A stretch of DNA of 64,000 bases from Streptomyces seoulensis. Lineage in GTDB: Bacteria > Actinomycetota > Actinomycetes > Streptomycetales > Streptomycetaceae. A model generated the notes under the pieces. That model was not told where the DNA came from, searched no databases, and was given only the letters and a program-made list of their open reading frames with translations. The stretch spans positions 5,238,853 to 5,302,852 of the forward strand of contig CP054936.1 in assembly GCA_013364255.1 (NCBI GenBank), written 5' to 3'. Below, one piece after another: positions 46,246 to 60,500 of this stretch (its first letter is position 1; each line of letters begins with the position of its first letter). Made by a program: the position numbers and the translations under genes.

Positions 46246-49221
46246 ATGGGCAGCATGGAAAAGCGGCTGGAATTCCGCGTTCTCGGACCGCTCGAAGTAC
46301 GTGCCGGGGAGGTCCCCGTCCCCCTGGGCGGACGCCGGCACCGCACCATCCTGACCGTTCTGCTGCTGGCGCCGGGGCATGTGGTGTCGGTGGACTCGCT
46401 GATAGAGGCGGTGTGGAACGAGCACCCGCCCGCCACGGCACGCACCCAGGTCTCCATCTGCATCGCCGCGCTGCGCAAGACGTTCAAGAACGCCGGCTGC
46501 CCCGACGAGGTCATCGTCACCGCGCATCCCGGCTACCTGCTGCGCCTTGGCCGGCACTCGCTGGACACCGCCGAGTTCGCCGACCTGGTCGCCGGCGCCG
46601 ACGCGGCGGTGCGCGGAGAACGGCTGGCCGAGGCGTCCCGCGCCTACACCGAGGCGCTCAGGCTGTGGCGCGGCCGGCCGCTCGCCGGAGTGACCGGGCA
46701 CCGGGTGGAGGACGAGGCGCAGCGCCTGGAGGAACTGCGGCTCAACACCTTCGAGAACGCCACGCAGGTGCGGCTCCAGCTCGGCGACCACCAGCGGGCC
46801 CTGCCCGACCTGGCGGCGATGGTCCGCAGCCATCCGCTGCGCGAGCGCGCCCGCCACCAGCTGATCACCGCCCAGTACCGCTCCGGCCGGCGCGCCGAGG
46901 CGCTGGAGACCTTCCAGGAGGGGCGGCGGTGGCTGATGGAGGAACTCGGCATCGAGCCCGGCCCGGCCCTCACCGAGCTGCACCAGGCCATCCTCCAGGA
47001 CCGGCCGTCGCTGTCGGCGCCCGAGCCGGACACCGAGCCGGTCGCGCCGCCCACGCCGGTCGGCGACCCGCTGGAACTGCCGCCGGACGTGCCGAGGCTG
47101 GCCGGCCGCAAGGAGGAGCTGGCGCAGCTGGGCCGGCTGCTCGACGCGGACAGCGCCGCGGGCGGCCCGGCCACCGGACTGATCACCGGCGTCGCCGGCA
47201 TCGGCAAGACCAGCCTGGCGGTGCACTGGGGGCACAGCGTCGCGGACCTCTTCCCCGACGGCCAGCTCTTCGCCGACCTGCACGGCTACGACGAGCACCT
47301 CGAACCGACCACGGCCGACGAGGTCCTCGGCCGCTTCCTGCGGTCCCTGTCCGTGCCCACCGCCCAGATCCCGGCGGCCCCCGAGGAGCGGGCGGCGCTC
47401 TACCGGAGCCTGCTCGCGGACCGGCGGGTGCTCGTCGTCCTCGACAACGTTCGCAGCGACGCCCAGGTGCGCCCGCTGCTGCCCAGCGGCGCCGGCTGCT
47501 GCGTGCTGGTCACCGGCCGCGAGCAGCTGCCCGAGCTGGTGGCGTGGCCGCCGCGGGCCTGGGTGCGGCTCGGGCCGCTGTCCCCGCACGAGGCGGTCGA
47601 GCTGCTGGGCCGGATCGTGGGCGAGGAGCGCGTCGCGGCCGAGCCGGGCGCCATCGTCACCCTGGCCGAGCTGTGCGACCTGCTGCCGCTGGCGCTGCGG
47701 ATCGCCGGGGCCCGGCTCGCCTCCAAGCCGCACTGGACGGTGGCCCACCTGGTGCGCCGGCTCAGCGACGAACGGAGCCGGCTGGACGAGCTGAGCCAGG
47801 GCGCCTCGCAGGTCAGAGCCAGCTTCGCGCTCACCTACCAGGGGCTCGCCGGGCAGGCCGCGCAGCTCTACCGAAGACTGGGCCTGCTGGACGTGCCGGA
47901 CTTCACCTCCTGGGTGGCGGCCGTCCTGCTCGACACCGACCTGCGCACCGGCGAACGCCTCATCGAGGAGCTGGTCGACGCCCAGTTCCTCGACGTCGTC
48001 GGCCCCGACGTGGCCGGCCACACCCGCTACCGGTTCCAGAACCTGCTGCGGCTGTTCGCCCGGGAGCGCGCCGAGGAGGAGAGCGCGCGCGAGCGGGCCG
48101 CCGTCCTGGACCGGGTCCACCGCACCTACCTGTTCCTGGCGGCCGAGGCCCACCGGCGCTCCTACGGCGGCGACTTCAGCATCATCCACGGCTCCGTCGC
48201 CCAGCTCCCGCTGTCGCCGGAGCTGACCGACCGGCTGCTGGCCCGGCCGCTGGACTGGCTGGAGGCCGAACGGCTCCCGCTGGCGGCGCTCGTCGGCCGG
48301 GCGGCCGCCGCGGGCCAGGACGAGCTGGCGTGGGACCTCACCCTGTGCGTCCTGGTCCTGTTCGAGACCCGCAACTACCTCGACGACTGGCGCGAGTGCG
48401 CCGAGCGCTCCCTGGCCGCGGTGCGCGCCGCGGGCAACACGCGGGGCGAGGCGGCCATGCTGCACGTGCTGGGCGCCCTGGAGATGCGGCTGCGGGACTT
48501 CACCACCGCCTACCACCTGTTCACCCGGGCACTGCGGCTGCACGAACGGGCCGGCGAGGCGCACGGCGGGGCACTGGTGCTGCGCAACATGGCGATGATC
48601 GACGAGATGCGCGGCGAGCTGGACTCCGCGATGCGGCACAGCACGGCGGCGCTGGCCGTCTTCCGACAGGTCGGCGACCGCTCCTCGGAGGCCCATGTAC
48701 TGAACAACATGGCGCAAATACGCCTTGACCAGGGGGATGTCGACGAGGCGCAGCGGCTGAGCGAGGAATCGGTGCGGGTCTCCGCCGCGATCGGCGAGGG
48801 CGGCGCCCGCAGCCTGGCGCTGGGCACCCACCGCCTCGCCCGGGTGCACCTGGCCCGCCAGGAGTACGACCTCGCCGAGGAGGCCCTGCTGCGGGTCATC
48901 CACATCGTGCGGGGCCAGATGGACACCCTCGGCCTGGCCCACGGGCTGCTGGCCCTCGGCGAGGCCCGGATGGGCGCCGGACGGTGGCGGCAGGCCCGGG
49001 CCACGCTGCGCCGGGCCACGGAGGTCGCCGCGCTGGTGGACAGCCCGCTCGTCGAGGGCCGTATCAAACTCGCCCTCGGCACGGCCGCCCGGAAATGCGA
49101 CGACCCCGACGAGGCCCGGCGCAATTTCGCGGGCGCATTGGCGGACTTCGGGCGTATCGGTGTGGAGGAGTGGATGCGGCGGGCGCGTACCGCCCTCGCG
49201 GAACTGCCCGGTGCGAACTGA
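46246..49221 (+). CDS. SARP-NB-ARC-TPR transcriptional activator, AfsR-type
   Basis: In the 991-aa protein, residues 8-105 are an OmpR-type winged HTH (LEFRVLGPLEVRAGEVPVPL, LIEAVWNEHPPATARTQVSI). A BTAD dimerisation region follows (about 105-260; RLEELRLNTFENATQVRLQL), then an NB-ARC ATPase with Walker A GLITGVAGIGKTSLAVHWG and VLVVLDNV. A long C-terminal array of TPR-like helices (about 640-990) includes GEAAMLHVLGALEMRLRDFT. AfsR-like proteins activate secondary-metabolite genes after nucleotide and partner signals. The NRPS genes nearby are the obvious targets. A 23-codon ORF follows after tandem 14-bp repeats. Confidence 0.93.
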   Translation: MGSMEKRLEFRVLGPLEVRAGEVPVPLGGRRHRTILTVLLLAPGHVVSVDSLIEAVWNEHPPATARTQVSICIAALRKTFKNAGCPDEVIVTAHPGYLLRLGRHSLDTAEFADLVAGADAAVRGERLAEASRAYTEALRLWRGRPLAGVTGHRVEDEAQRLEELRLNTFENATQVRLQLGDHQRALPDLAAMVRSHPLRERARHQLITAQYRSGRRAEALETFQEGRRWLMEELGIEPGPALTELHQAILQDRPSLSAPEPDTEPVAPPTPVGDPLELPPDVPRLAGRKEELAQLGRLLDADSAAGGPATGLITGVAGIGKTSLAVHWGHSVADLFPDGQLFADLHGYDEHLEPTTADEVLGRFLRSLSVPTAQIPAAPEERAALYRSLLADRRVLVVLDNVRSDAQVRPLLPSGAGCCVLVTGREQLPELVAWPPRAWVRLGPLSPHEAVELLGRIVGEERVAAEPGAIVTLAELCDLLPLALRIAGARLASKPHWTVAHLVRRLSDERSRLDELSQGASQVRASFALTYQGLAGQAAQLYRRLGLLDVPDFTSWVAAVLLDTDLRTGERLIEELVDAQFLDVVGPDVAGHTRYRFQNLLRLFARERAEEESARERAAVLDRVHRTYLFLAAEAHRRSYGGDFSIIHGSVAQLPLSPELTDRLLARPLDWLEAERLPLAALVGRAAAAGQDELAWDLTLCVLVLFETRNYLDDWRECAERSLAAVRAAGNTRGEAAMLHVLGALEMRLRDFTTAYHLFTRALRLHERAGEAHGGALVLRNMAMIDEMRGELDSAMRHSTAALAVFRQVGDRSSEAHVLNNMAQIRLDQGDVDEAQRLSEESVRVSAAIGEGGARSLALGTHRLARVHLARQEYDLAEEALLRVIHIVRGQMDTLGLAHGLLALGEARMGAGRWRQARATLRRATEVAALVDSPLVEGRIKLALGTAARKCDDPDEARRNFAGALADFGRIGVEEWMRRARTALAELPGAN

Positions 49222-49280
49222 CCGGTACGAACCGACGAGTACGAACCGGCGAGTACGAACTGACGAGTACGAACTGACGG
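49211..49280 (+). repeat. Five 14-bp direct repeats at the SARP 3' end
   Basis: GTGCGAACTGACCG is followed by four copies of GTACGAAC(C/T)G(A/G)CGA/G, exactly 14 bp apart. The first copy covers the SARP stop codon. The array ends 131 bp before a 23-codon ORF. Confidence 0.95.
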
Positions 49281-49411
49281 GCAGGAAAACACCGGTCGAT
49301 TTCCGGTCGAGGAGGAGATGACTCCGCTCCCGGAAGGCTGAACGATAATGAGGGGAAAGCGCATTGCTCTAACGTGTGCCTCGGCATTCCACTCCATGGG
49401 GGGACGAAGAA

Positions 49412-49483
49412 ATGACGAGCATCCGTGTGATCCACCCGCGCACCGCCCGGGCGTACGGCTCCGACGACGAGAGCTGGCACTGA
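49412..49483 (+). CDS. Small ORF encoding a 23-residue peptide between two SARPs
   Basis: ATG 49412 is preceded by GGGGGGA at 8 nt. The peptide starts MTSIRVIHPRTARAYG and ends SDDESWH. It has a basic N-terminal half and an acidic-Trp tail. No signal peptide or membrane segment is visible. A GTG 12 codons upstream (49376) could extend it. A 17-bp terminator stem starts 20 bp after its stop, which argues that it is the end of a real transcript. It could be a ribosomal peptide substrate, a short regulatory peptide for the TPR domain of the SARP, or chance. I know no homologue. Confidence 0.5.
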   Translation: MTSIRVIHPRTARAYGSDDESWH

Positions 49484-49502
49484 GCGCCACAGCGGCACAC
49501 GT

Positions 49503-49541
49503 ACGGCGGCCGCGGGGCCGGACAGGCCCCGCGGCCGCCGT
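49503..49541. terminator. 17-bp perfect stem after the 23-codon ORF
   Basis: ACGGCGGCCGCGGGGCC (49503-49519) and its complement (49525-49541) enclose GGACA. The stem lies between the small ORF (+) and the SARP-NB-ARC gene (-), so it may serve both. Confidence 0.9.
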
Positions 49542-49568
49542 GTGTGTGCGGTGGTCGCGGCGGGCCGG

Positions 49569-51449
49569 TCAGCCGGCCGCGGGGGACGAGGAGGAGAGAC
49601 GGGGCGGCACGGGCTGCGCGGCGGCGAACAGCTGCACCAGCCCGTGGAAGCGGTAGAGGGGACGCCCGCGCAGGTCCACGCCGCACAGGTCGAGCAGCGC
49701 GCCGTCCACGAGTTCCTCCAGCCACTGCTCCGCGGCCGCCTCGTCCAGACCGAGGCGGCCGGATGCCCGGTGGGCGTGGAAGGGCTCGGCGCCGATGCCG
49801 GCGAGCCGCGCCAGCACCGTGCGGGCCGCCGCCGGCAGGGCGTGCAGCGACGGCTGGAGCGCCCTGGCCACGTCCATGCCGTCGAAGGACAGTTCGCGCA
49901 GCCGCAGCTCGGGCGCTGCCAGCCGCTGCGCGAGCCGGGCCACCGGCCAGAACGGGCGGGCGGTGAGCCGACTGCCGACGATGCGCAGCGCCAGCGGCAG
50001 ACCGCCGCAGTACCCGATCAGGTCGTCCGTGGCGTCCGGTTCGGCGAGCAGCCGGGCCCGGCCGGCCGCGGCGGCCAGCAGATCGAGGGCGGCCGCGTCG
50101 GCGAGCGGCGCCAGCGCCAGGGTGCGGGCGCCGGTCACCTGGGTGAGTCTGGTGCGGCCGGTGATCAGCACCACGGCGTCCGGCAGGGCGGCCAGCAGCG
50201 GATCGAGCAGCCGCCCCTTGGCCGCGCCGTCCAGCACCACCAGCAGCCGGCGGCCCCGGGTGCGGGCCCGGCACAGCCGGACCAGGTCCTCGTACGTGGC
50301 GCGGTCGGCGCCCGGCCCGGCGGCGGGCCGCCCGGCGTCGGTCTCCCCGAGGTGCTCGCCGAGGTGCTCGCCGAGGGGTTCGCCGAGGTCGCGCAGGAGG
50401 TCGGCGAGGACGTCGCGCGGGCGGCGGGGCCGGCCGTCCGCCTCCGACAGTTCGGCGAAGAGCCGCCCGTCGCCGAAGTCGTCGGCGGCCAGGTGCGCGA
50501 CGTGCACGGCCAGGGCCGTCTTGCCGACCCCCGCCATGCCGGTGACCAGCAGCCGGCCCGGCGCCCGCCCCGCCGCCGACTCGGCCAGCTGGGTGCGCAG
50601 CGCCCGTACGTCGCCGTCGCGGCCGACGAAACCGTCCACGTCCGGCGGCAGGGTGCTCGGGGTGCAGCCGGCGGCCGCAGGCTGCGGCACGGGCCGGGTG
50701 GCGCCGCCGGGACCGGGCCCGCGGGTGCCCTCCAGGATCGCCGCGTAGGTTGAGCCCAGCGCCTCGCCCGGGTCGATGCCCAGCTGCTCGGCGAGCAGCG
50801 AGCGGCCCTCGTAGTAGCTCTGGAGGGCGTCGCTCTGCCGGCCGCTGCGGTAGAGGGCGGTCATCAGCTGGGCGCGCAGCTTCTCGCGCAGCGGGTACTG
50901 GGCGACCATGCCGGTGAGTTCGGCGGTGAGCTGCTCGTGCCGGCCCAGCGCCAGATCGGCCTCGATCCGGCTCTCCAGGGCGTGCATCCGCGCCTCTTCC
51001 AGCTGCGGCAGCTCCGCGTCGGCCAGGTGCTCGGTGACGTTGGCGAGGGCACCGCCGCGCCAGTGCCCGAGTGCCTCGGCGAGCAGCCGCCCCGCCTCCT
51101 GGTGGTGCTCGCGGGCCAGGGCGGCCCTGCCGAGCCGGTCGAGCCGCTCGAACTCCAGCAGGTCCACCGCGCTGTGCGGGGCCTGGAACAGGTAGCCGGG
51201 CGGTCGCCGCTCGATGCGCACCTCGTCACCGAGCAGCTTCCGCAGCCGCGACATGTACGTGTAGATCTGGGCTCCGGAGGTGGCCGGCGGTTTCCAGCCC
51301 CAGAGCAGGAAGTTGAGTCTGCTGTCCGACACCACGCGGCCCCTGGCGAGCAGCAGGGCCGCCAGCACCGTGTGCACCTTGGAGCCCGAGAGCGGGATCC
51401 GTAAGCCGTTCCTGTGCGCTTCCACTGGGCCGAGGACTCGGAAGTCCAT
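49569..51449 (-). CDS. SARP-NB-ARC activator without TPR
   Basis: The 626-aa regulator has a winged HTH at 1-90 (MDFRVLGPVEAHRNGLRIPL, LLWGWKPPATSGAQIYTYMS), BTAD at 95-240 and NB-ARC from about 275 with Walker A LLVTGMAGVGKTALAVHVA and RLLVVLDGAAKG, ending soon after the ATPase winged part. Unlike the other SARP it lacks TPRs. ATG 51449 is preceded by an uninterrupted run of eight G in the leader, which also acts as ribosome site. It lies 167 bp downstream of the NRPS on the same strand, so it may be the cluster-specific activator. A GEHLGEHLGE repeat occurs within the ATPase domain. Confidence 0.9.
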   Translation of the reverse strand: MDFRVLGPVEAHRNGLRIPLSGSKVHTVLAALLLARGRVVSDSRLNFLLWGWKPPATSGAQIYTYMSRLRKLLGDEVRIERRPPGYLFQAPHSAVDLLEFERLDRLGRAALAREHHQEAGRLLAEALGHWRGGALANVTEHLADAELPQLEEARMHALESRIEADLALGRHEQLTAELTGMVAQYPLREKLRAQLMTALYRSGRQSDALQSYYEGRSLLAEQLGIDPGEALGSTYAAILEGTRGPGPGGATRPVPQPAAAGCTPSTLPPDVDGFVGRDGDVRALRTQLAESAAGRAPGRLLVTGMAGVGKTALAVHVAHLAADDFGDGRLFAELSEADGRPRRPRDVLADLLRDLGEPLGEHLGEHLGETDAGRPAAGPGADRATYEDLVRLCRARTRGRRLLVVLDGAAKGRLLDPLLAALPDAVVLITGRTRLTQVTGARTLALAPLADAAALDLLAAAAGRARLLAEPDATDDLIGYCGGLPLALRIVGSRLTARPFWPVARLAQRLAAPELRLRELSFDGMDVARALQPSLHALPAAARTVLARLAGIGAEPFHAHRASGRLGLDEAAAEQWLEELVDGALLDLCGVDLRGRPLYRFHGLVQLFAAAQPVPPRLSSSSPAAG

Positions 51450-51616
51450 GCGACGCCCCCCCCGTCTGGCATGTATGAACGTCTGCTCGCGTAGAAGCTA
51501 TGCGGGGCCTCCATTCTCGCGTTATCCGTTCGGTAACACCACCGGTTCCCGGCCGTGACGCCGCCGCGGTAGGCGGCGGGACGCCACGGCGGCAGGCTGC
51601 GGGGCGCCGCGGCGGG

Positions 51617-54555
<2,939 letters not shown>

Positions 54556-54559
<4 letters not shown>

Positions 54560-57500
54560 TCCCACTCCATATCGGTGTCGTTGAAGTCGCCCAGGACCTG
54601 GGCCATCTCCGCCGTGGACAGCAGCGGTGCGTCCACGTCGCCGTCCGGGTCGGCGGCCATCGCCTCCAGGACCGCCCGGTACATCCCCGCCACCCGCTCC
54701 GCGTTGGCCCGGTCGAGCCCGGTGCTGACCGCGCGCAGGACGAGCCGGCCCGGCACGTTGGCCACGGACAGCGTGAACTCGTTGGAGCTGTCCCCGGCGC
54801 CCGCCTGCACGTCCACCGCGCTGCCGACGGTCTGGTGGAAGTCCTGGTAGCGGTACATCACGTCGAACAGCCGCTTGCCGCCCGCCAGTTGCTGCACGGC
54901 CGGCAGCGGGTACCGGCGGTGCGGATACACCTCGGCCTCCCGGTCGAAGACCTGGCGCACCAGCTCGCGCCAGGTGCGCGCGGACCGGTCGTGCCCGAAC
55001 GGCAGCGTGTTCAGATACATGCCGAACACCCGCTCGGCGCCCGGCGCTTCGGGACGCGCGCTGTAGACCACACCGGTGTGGAAGGCCGCCTCGCCGGTGA
55101 CCGTGCTCAGCACCCTGAGGTGCGTGGCGAGCAGCACCGCCTTGAACGAGGTGTCGGTGGACCTGGCCAGCTCGCGCAGGGCCGGTTCGATGTCGCGGAA
55201 GTCCACGGACAGCTTGAAGTCCTCCCGCGGCCGGGTGTTCCCGGCGCCCCACTCCTCCGGCAGCCGGCACGGCGCGTACCGGTCCACGACGCCCTGCCAG
55301 TAGGAACGGTCCTCGTCGGAGGCGAGCGAGTCCCGCTCGGCCGCGACGAAGTCGGCGTAGCGCACCGCCACCGCCTCCGGCTCCCGCGGCACGTCACCGG
55401 CCGCGTACGCCTGGTAGAGGTCCAGGACCTCCCGCAGCAGCGACTGCTGGCTCCAGCCCTCCGTGATGGCGTGGCAGTGGGTGAACCCCAGGTGCCACGC
55501 CTCCTCCGACTCGACCAGGGCGGCGAGCCGCAGCAGCGGCGGCCGCTCCAGGTCGAACAGCGCGGCCCGCTCGGCGGCGATGTGCTCCTGGCGCGCCTCG
55601 GCGAACCGCTCCGCGTCCGCCGACCGCAGATCCCGCACGGTCACCTGCGGCTCGGCCGCCGGGTGCACCAGCTGCAACGGCACGGAGAAGTTCTCCAGGT
55701 CGAAGCCGGTACGCAGCATCTCGTGCCGCTCCACCACGGTCCGCGCCGCGCGGCGCAGGGCCTCCGCGTCGAACGGCCGTCCGTCGTTGATCCGGAAGGT
55801 GGCCGTGTTGTGGTACTTGTTCAGCCCGTCGTCGGCGAGCATCTCCACCAGCATGCCGAGCTGCATCCGCGCGACCGGGTAGGCGTCCACCAGCCCGTCC
55901 GGCAGCCTCCCCCGGTCCTCCTCCCCGACCAGCACGAACCGCTCCACGGGACGGAACGCGTCGAGCGGCTCACCGGCGCCGGTGAGGTTGGCGGCGAGGT
56001 TGGCGATGGTGCGGTGCTGGAAGACGTCGCGTACGGCGGCTTGGAAGCCTTCGGCGCGGAGGGCGCCGACGAGGGCGATGGCTTTGATGGAGTGTCCGCC
56101 GAGGTCGAAGAAGCTGTCTTCGACGCCGACGGTTTCGAGGCCGAGGACCTTGCTCCAGATGGCGGCGATGCGTTCTTCGGTGGGGGTGCGGGGTGCGGTG
56201 TGGGTGTCGGCGGTGTCGGTCTCGTCGGGGGTGGGGAGGGCGCGGTGGTCGAGTTTGCCGTTGGGGGTGAGGGGGAGGGCGTCGAGTTGGATGTAGGTGG
56301 TGGGGGTCATGTAGTCGGGCAGGGTGTCGGTCAGATCCGGTACGGCGCCGACGATGTAGGCGATGAGGCGTTGGTCGTCGGTGGCGATGACGGCGGCGTC
56401 GGTGACCTCTGTGCTCGCGGTGAGGGCGGCGCGGATTTCGCCGAGTTCGATGCGGTAGCCGCGGATCTTGACCTGGTTGTCGATGCGGCCGAGGAATTCG
56501 ACGCTGCCGTCGGTGCGCCAGCGGGCGAGGTCTCCGGTGCGGTAGAGGCGGCTGCCGGCGGGGCCGTAGGGGTCGGGGAGGAAGCGTTCGGCGGTGCGGG
56601 CCGGGTCTCCTGCGTAGCCCCTCGCCACTCCGGTGCCGCCGACGTGGAGTTCGCCGACTGCTCCGACGGGGACGGGCTGGAGGTGGTGGTCGAGGATGCG
56701 CATGACCATGTTGGGCAGGGGTCGTCCGATGGGGACGACGCCCTCGAAGGGTTCGGTCAGCGGGTAGGTGCAGGTGCCGACGGTGGTTTCGGTCGGGCCG
56801 TATTCGTTGATGACCTGGCCGTCGCCGAGGATCTGCCGCCACCGCTCGACCAGGGAGCCGGGGAGTGCTTCACCGGCGACGACGACCTTGCCGGTGAGGG
56901 TGCTGATCTGGGTGTCGGTGAGCTGGCCGGAGAGGATCTCCAAATGCCCGGGGGTGAGCTTGATGAAGGAGAACGGTCCTGCGGCTGCGAGTGAGGTGCC
57001 GAGATCGGTGAGTTCGCCGTGGAACAGCCAGGTGCGCTGGCCTGTGACGAGGGGTGCCCACAGGTTGGGGACGACGAGGTCGAAGGCGGTGGAGGAGAAG
57101 ACGGGTGCGCCGCCGGTTCCGGCCGTGGTGAGTTCTTGTGCGGCCCAGTGGATGTGGTTGGTGAGGTTGCGGTGGGTGACCTGGACGCCCTTGGGGCGGC
57201 CGGTGGAGCCGCTGGTGAAGATGGTGTAGGCGAGGGTGTCCGGGTCGACCGTCGTGACGGGTGCGGTGTCGGGGTGGTGGGAGTGGTCCTCGTCCACCCG
57301 TACGACGGGCACGGTGAACCGGTCGGCGTATGCCTTGGTCGTGAGGGCGGTCTGTACGCCGCCGTCGGCGACCATGCCCGCGATGCGTCCGGCGGGCAGG
57401 ACCGGGTCCATCGGGACGTAGCCCGCACCGGCCCGCCACACCGCCAGCAGCGCCACGACGAGATCCACCGAGCGGTCGAGGAGGACCGCCACGGAGGACT

Positions 57501-60500
57501 CCGTGCTCACGCCCGCTTCGCGCAGTGTGTGGGCCAGGCGGTTGGCCCGGGCGTCCAGTTCGGCGTAGGTCAGTGTGGTGTCGCCCGAGGCGACCGCGAC
57601 CGCGTCGGGCCGTTCGGTCGCCTGGCGGGCGATCAGCTCGGGTACGGACACGTCCGGCACCGCCGCCGCCGAGTCGTTCCACGTCATGAGGACGTGCTCC
57701 AGCTCGCCGTCCGGCAGGAACGCCTCGCGTGCGTCGCCGTCCACGTCCGTGGCGATGGCCTCCAGGACCGCCCGGTACATCGCCGCGAGCCGGTCCGCCG
57801 CCGTACGGCCGAGGACCGCCGGGTCGGTGGTGAGCAGCAGCCCGCTGCCGCGGGCGGCGATCGCCAGGCCGAACTCGGTGGCGCCCTCGCCGTCGCCGGA
57901 CTCGGTGTCGACCAGGTCGCTGTCGGCCTGGGCGTCGGAGAGGTCGAGGTAGCTGAAGCGGACGTCGAGGAGACGGGCGCCGTCGCCCAGTTCCCGCTGC
58001 ATGACGGGCATCGGGAAGCGGCGGTGCGGCCAGAGTTCGGTCTCCTGCTGGAACACCTGGCGGATGAGCGCGGCCCAGGTGCGGGCGCCCCGCCGGTGGG
58101 CGAACGGCACCGTGTTGAGGTACATGCCGTAGACGCGCTCCGCGCCCTCCACCTCGGGGCGGCCGCTGGAGACGAGGCCGGTGCAGAACGCCTCCTCCAC
58201 GGTGAGCTGGCTCATCACCTTCAGGTGCGCCGCGAGCAGCACCGCCTTCAGCGAGGTGCCCGTGGTGTGCGCGGCGGCCCGCAGCGAGGCGGTGAGGTCG
58301 CCGAGCGGCACGTGCGTGGTCACGGCGTGGTCCCCGGGCTCCGGGGCGCCCCAGCCGGTGGGGAGTTCGAACTTGGCGTGCTCGGTGAGCACGTCCTGCC
58401 AGTAGGCGCGGTCCTCGTCCGAGTCGAGCGACGCCTGCTCGGCCGCCACGAAGTCCGCGTACCGGACCTCGGGCACGGCCACCTCGCGCAGCCGCTCGCC
58501 GGCCCGCAGGCGCAGGTAGCCCTCGACGATGTCGCTGAGGAGGTTGCGGTGGCTCCAGCCCTCCGTGATCGGGTGGCAGACGCTGACCGACAGCCACCAC
58601 GCCTCGTCGGACTCGACCAGCGCGGAGACCCGCAGCAGCGGAGCGCGGTCGAGTGCGAAGGCGGTGGCGCGTTCGGTGACGATGTGCCTGCGGCGCGCCT
58701 CGGCCTGCTGCTCGGGGCTCAGGGCGCGCAGGTCGTGCACCGTCACGGGGAGGTCCGCCGAGGCGTGGATGAGCTGGAGCGGTACCGCGTACGTCTCCAG
58801 GTCGAAGGAGGCCCGCAGCATCTCGTGCCGGTCCACCACGGCCTGACCGGCGCGGCGCAGGGCGGCCACGTCGAACGGCCGCCCGTCCTTGATCCGGAAC
58901 GTGGTGGTGTTGTGGTACTTGTTCCGCCCGTCGTCGGCGAGCATCTCGACCAGCATGCCGAGCTGCACCTGCGCCAGCGGATAGGCGTCCACCAGGCCCT
59001 CCGGCAGCCGCTCCCGGTCCTCGTCCCCGACCAGGGCGAACGGGGTGACGAGGGTCTCCTCGGTACCGGTGTCGGTGTCCTCGGCGCCGGTGAGGTTGGC
59101 GGCGAGGTTGGCGATGGTGCGGTGCTGGAAGACGTCGCGTACGGCGGCTTGGAAGCCTTCGGCGCGCAGGGCGCCGACGAGGGCGATGGCTTTGATGGAG
59201 TGTCCGCCGAGGTCGAAGAAGCTGTCTTCGACGCCGACGGTTTCCAGGCCGAGGACCTTGCTCCAGATGGCGGCGATGCGTTCTTCGGTCTGGTTGCGGG
59301 GTGCGGTGCGGGTGTCGGCGGTGTCGGTGTCGTCGGGGGAGGGCAGGGCGCGGTGGTCGAGTTTGCCGTTGGGGGTGAGGGGGAGTGCGTCGAGCTGGAT
59401 GTAGGTGGTGGGGGTCATGTAGTCGGGCAGGGTGTCGGTGAGGTCGGGGATGTCGCCGACGATGTAGGCGATGAGGCGCTGGTCGTCGGTGGCGATGACG
59501 GCGGCGTCGGTGACCTGGGGGTGTGCGGTGAGGGCGGCGCGGATTTCGCCGAGTTCGATGCGGTAGCCGCGGATCTTGACCTGGTTGTCGATGCGGCCGA
59601 GGAATTCGACGCTGCCGTCGGTGCGCCAGCGGGCGAGGTCTCCGGTGCGGTAGAGGCGGCTGCCGGCGGGGCCGTAGGGGTCGGGGAGGAAGCGTTCGGC
59701 GGTGCGGGCGGGGTCGCCCGCGTAGCCGCGGGCTACTCCGGTGCCGCCGACGTGGAGTTCGCCGACTGCTCCGACGGGGACGGGCTGGAGGTGGTGGTCG
59801 AGGATGCGCATGACCATGTTGGGCAGCGGTCGTCCGATGGGGACGACGCCCTCGAAGGGTTCGGTCAGCGGGTAGGTGCAGGTGCCGACGGTCGTCTCGG
59901 TCGGCCCGTACTCGTTGATGACCTGGCCGTCGCCGAGGATCTGCCGCCACCGCTCCACGAGGGAGCCGGGAAGTGCTTCACCGGCGACGACGACCTTGCC
60001 GGTGAGGGCGCTGATCTGGGTGTCGGTGAGCTGTCCGGAGAGGATCTCCAAATGCCCGGGGGTGAGCTTGATGAAGGAGAACGGTCCCGCGGCCGCGAGT
60101 GAGGTGCCGAGTTCGGTGAGTTCGCCGTGGAACAGCCAGGTGCGCTGGCCTGTGACGAGGGGTGCCCACAGGTTGGGGACGACGAGGTCGAATGCGGTGG
60201 AGGAGAAGACGGGTGCGCCGCCGGTTCCTGCCGTGGTGAGTTCTTGTGCGGCCCAGTGGATGTGGTTGGTGAGGTTGCGGTGGGTGACCTGGACGCCCTT
60301 GGGGCGGCCGGTGGAGCCGCTGGTGAAGATGGTGTAGGCGAGGGAGTCCGGGTCGACCCCCGTCATGGGCGCCGTGATCGGCTGGTGGGAGTGGTCCTCG
60401 TCCACCCGTACGACGGGCACCGCGAACCGGTCGGCGTACGCCTGGGAGGTCACCGCCACCCGCGCCCCCGCGTCGGCGACCATGCCCGCGATGCGTCCGG

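Noticed and set aside
46105..48942. 945-codon minus-strand ORF opposite the SARP-TPR gene
   Set aside because: It is a shadow of the SARP reading frame, with no motifs.
49211..49280. Possible CRISPR or attachment site
   Set aside because: The 14-bp units are contiguous without spacers, and there is no integrase or tRNA nearby.
57019..60102. 1027-codon plus-strand ORF opposite the giant NRPS
   Set aside because: It looks repetitive only because the A domains opposite are duplicated.
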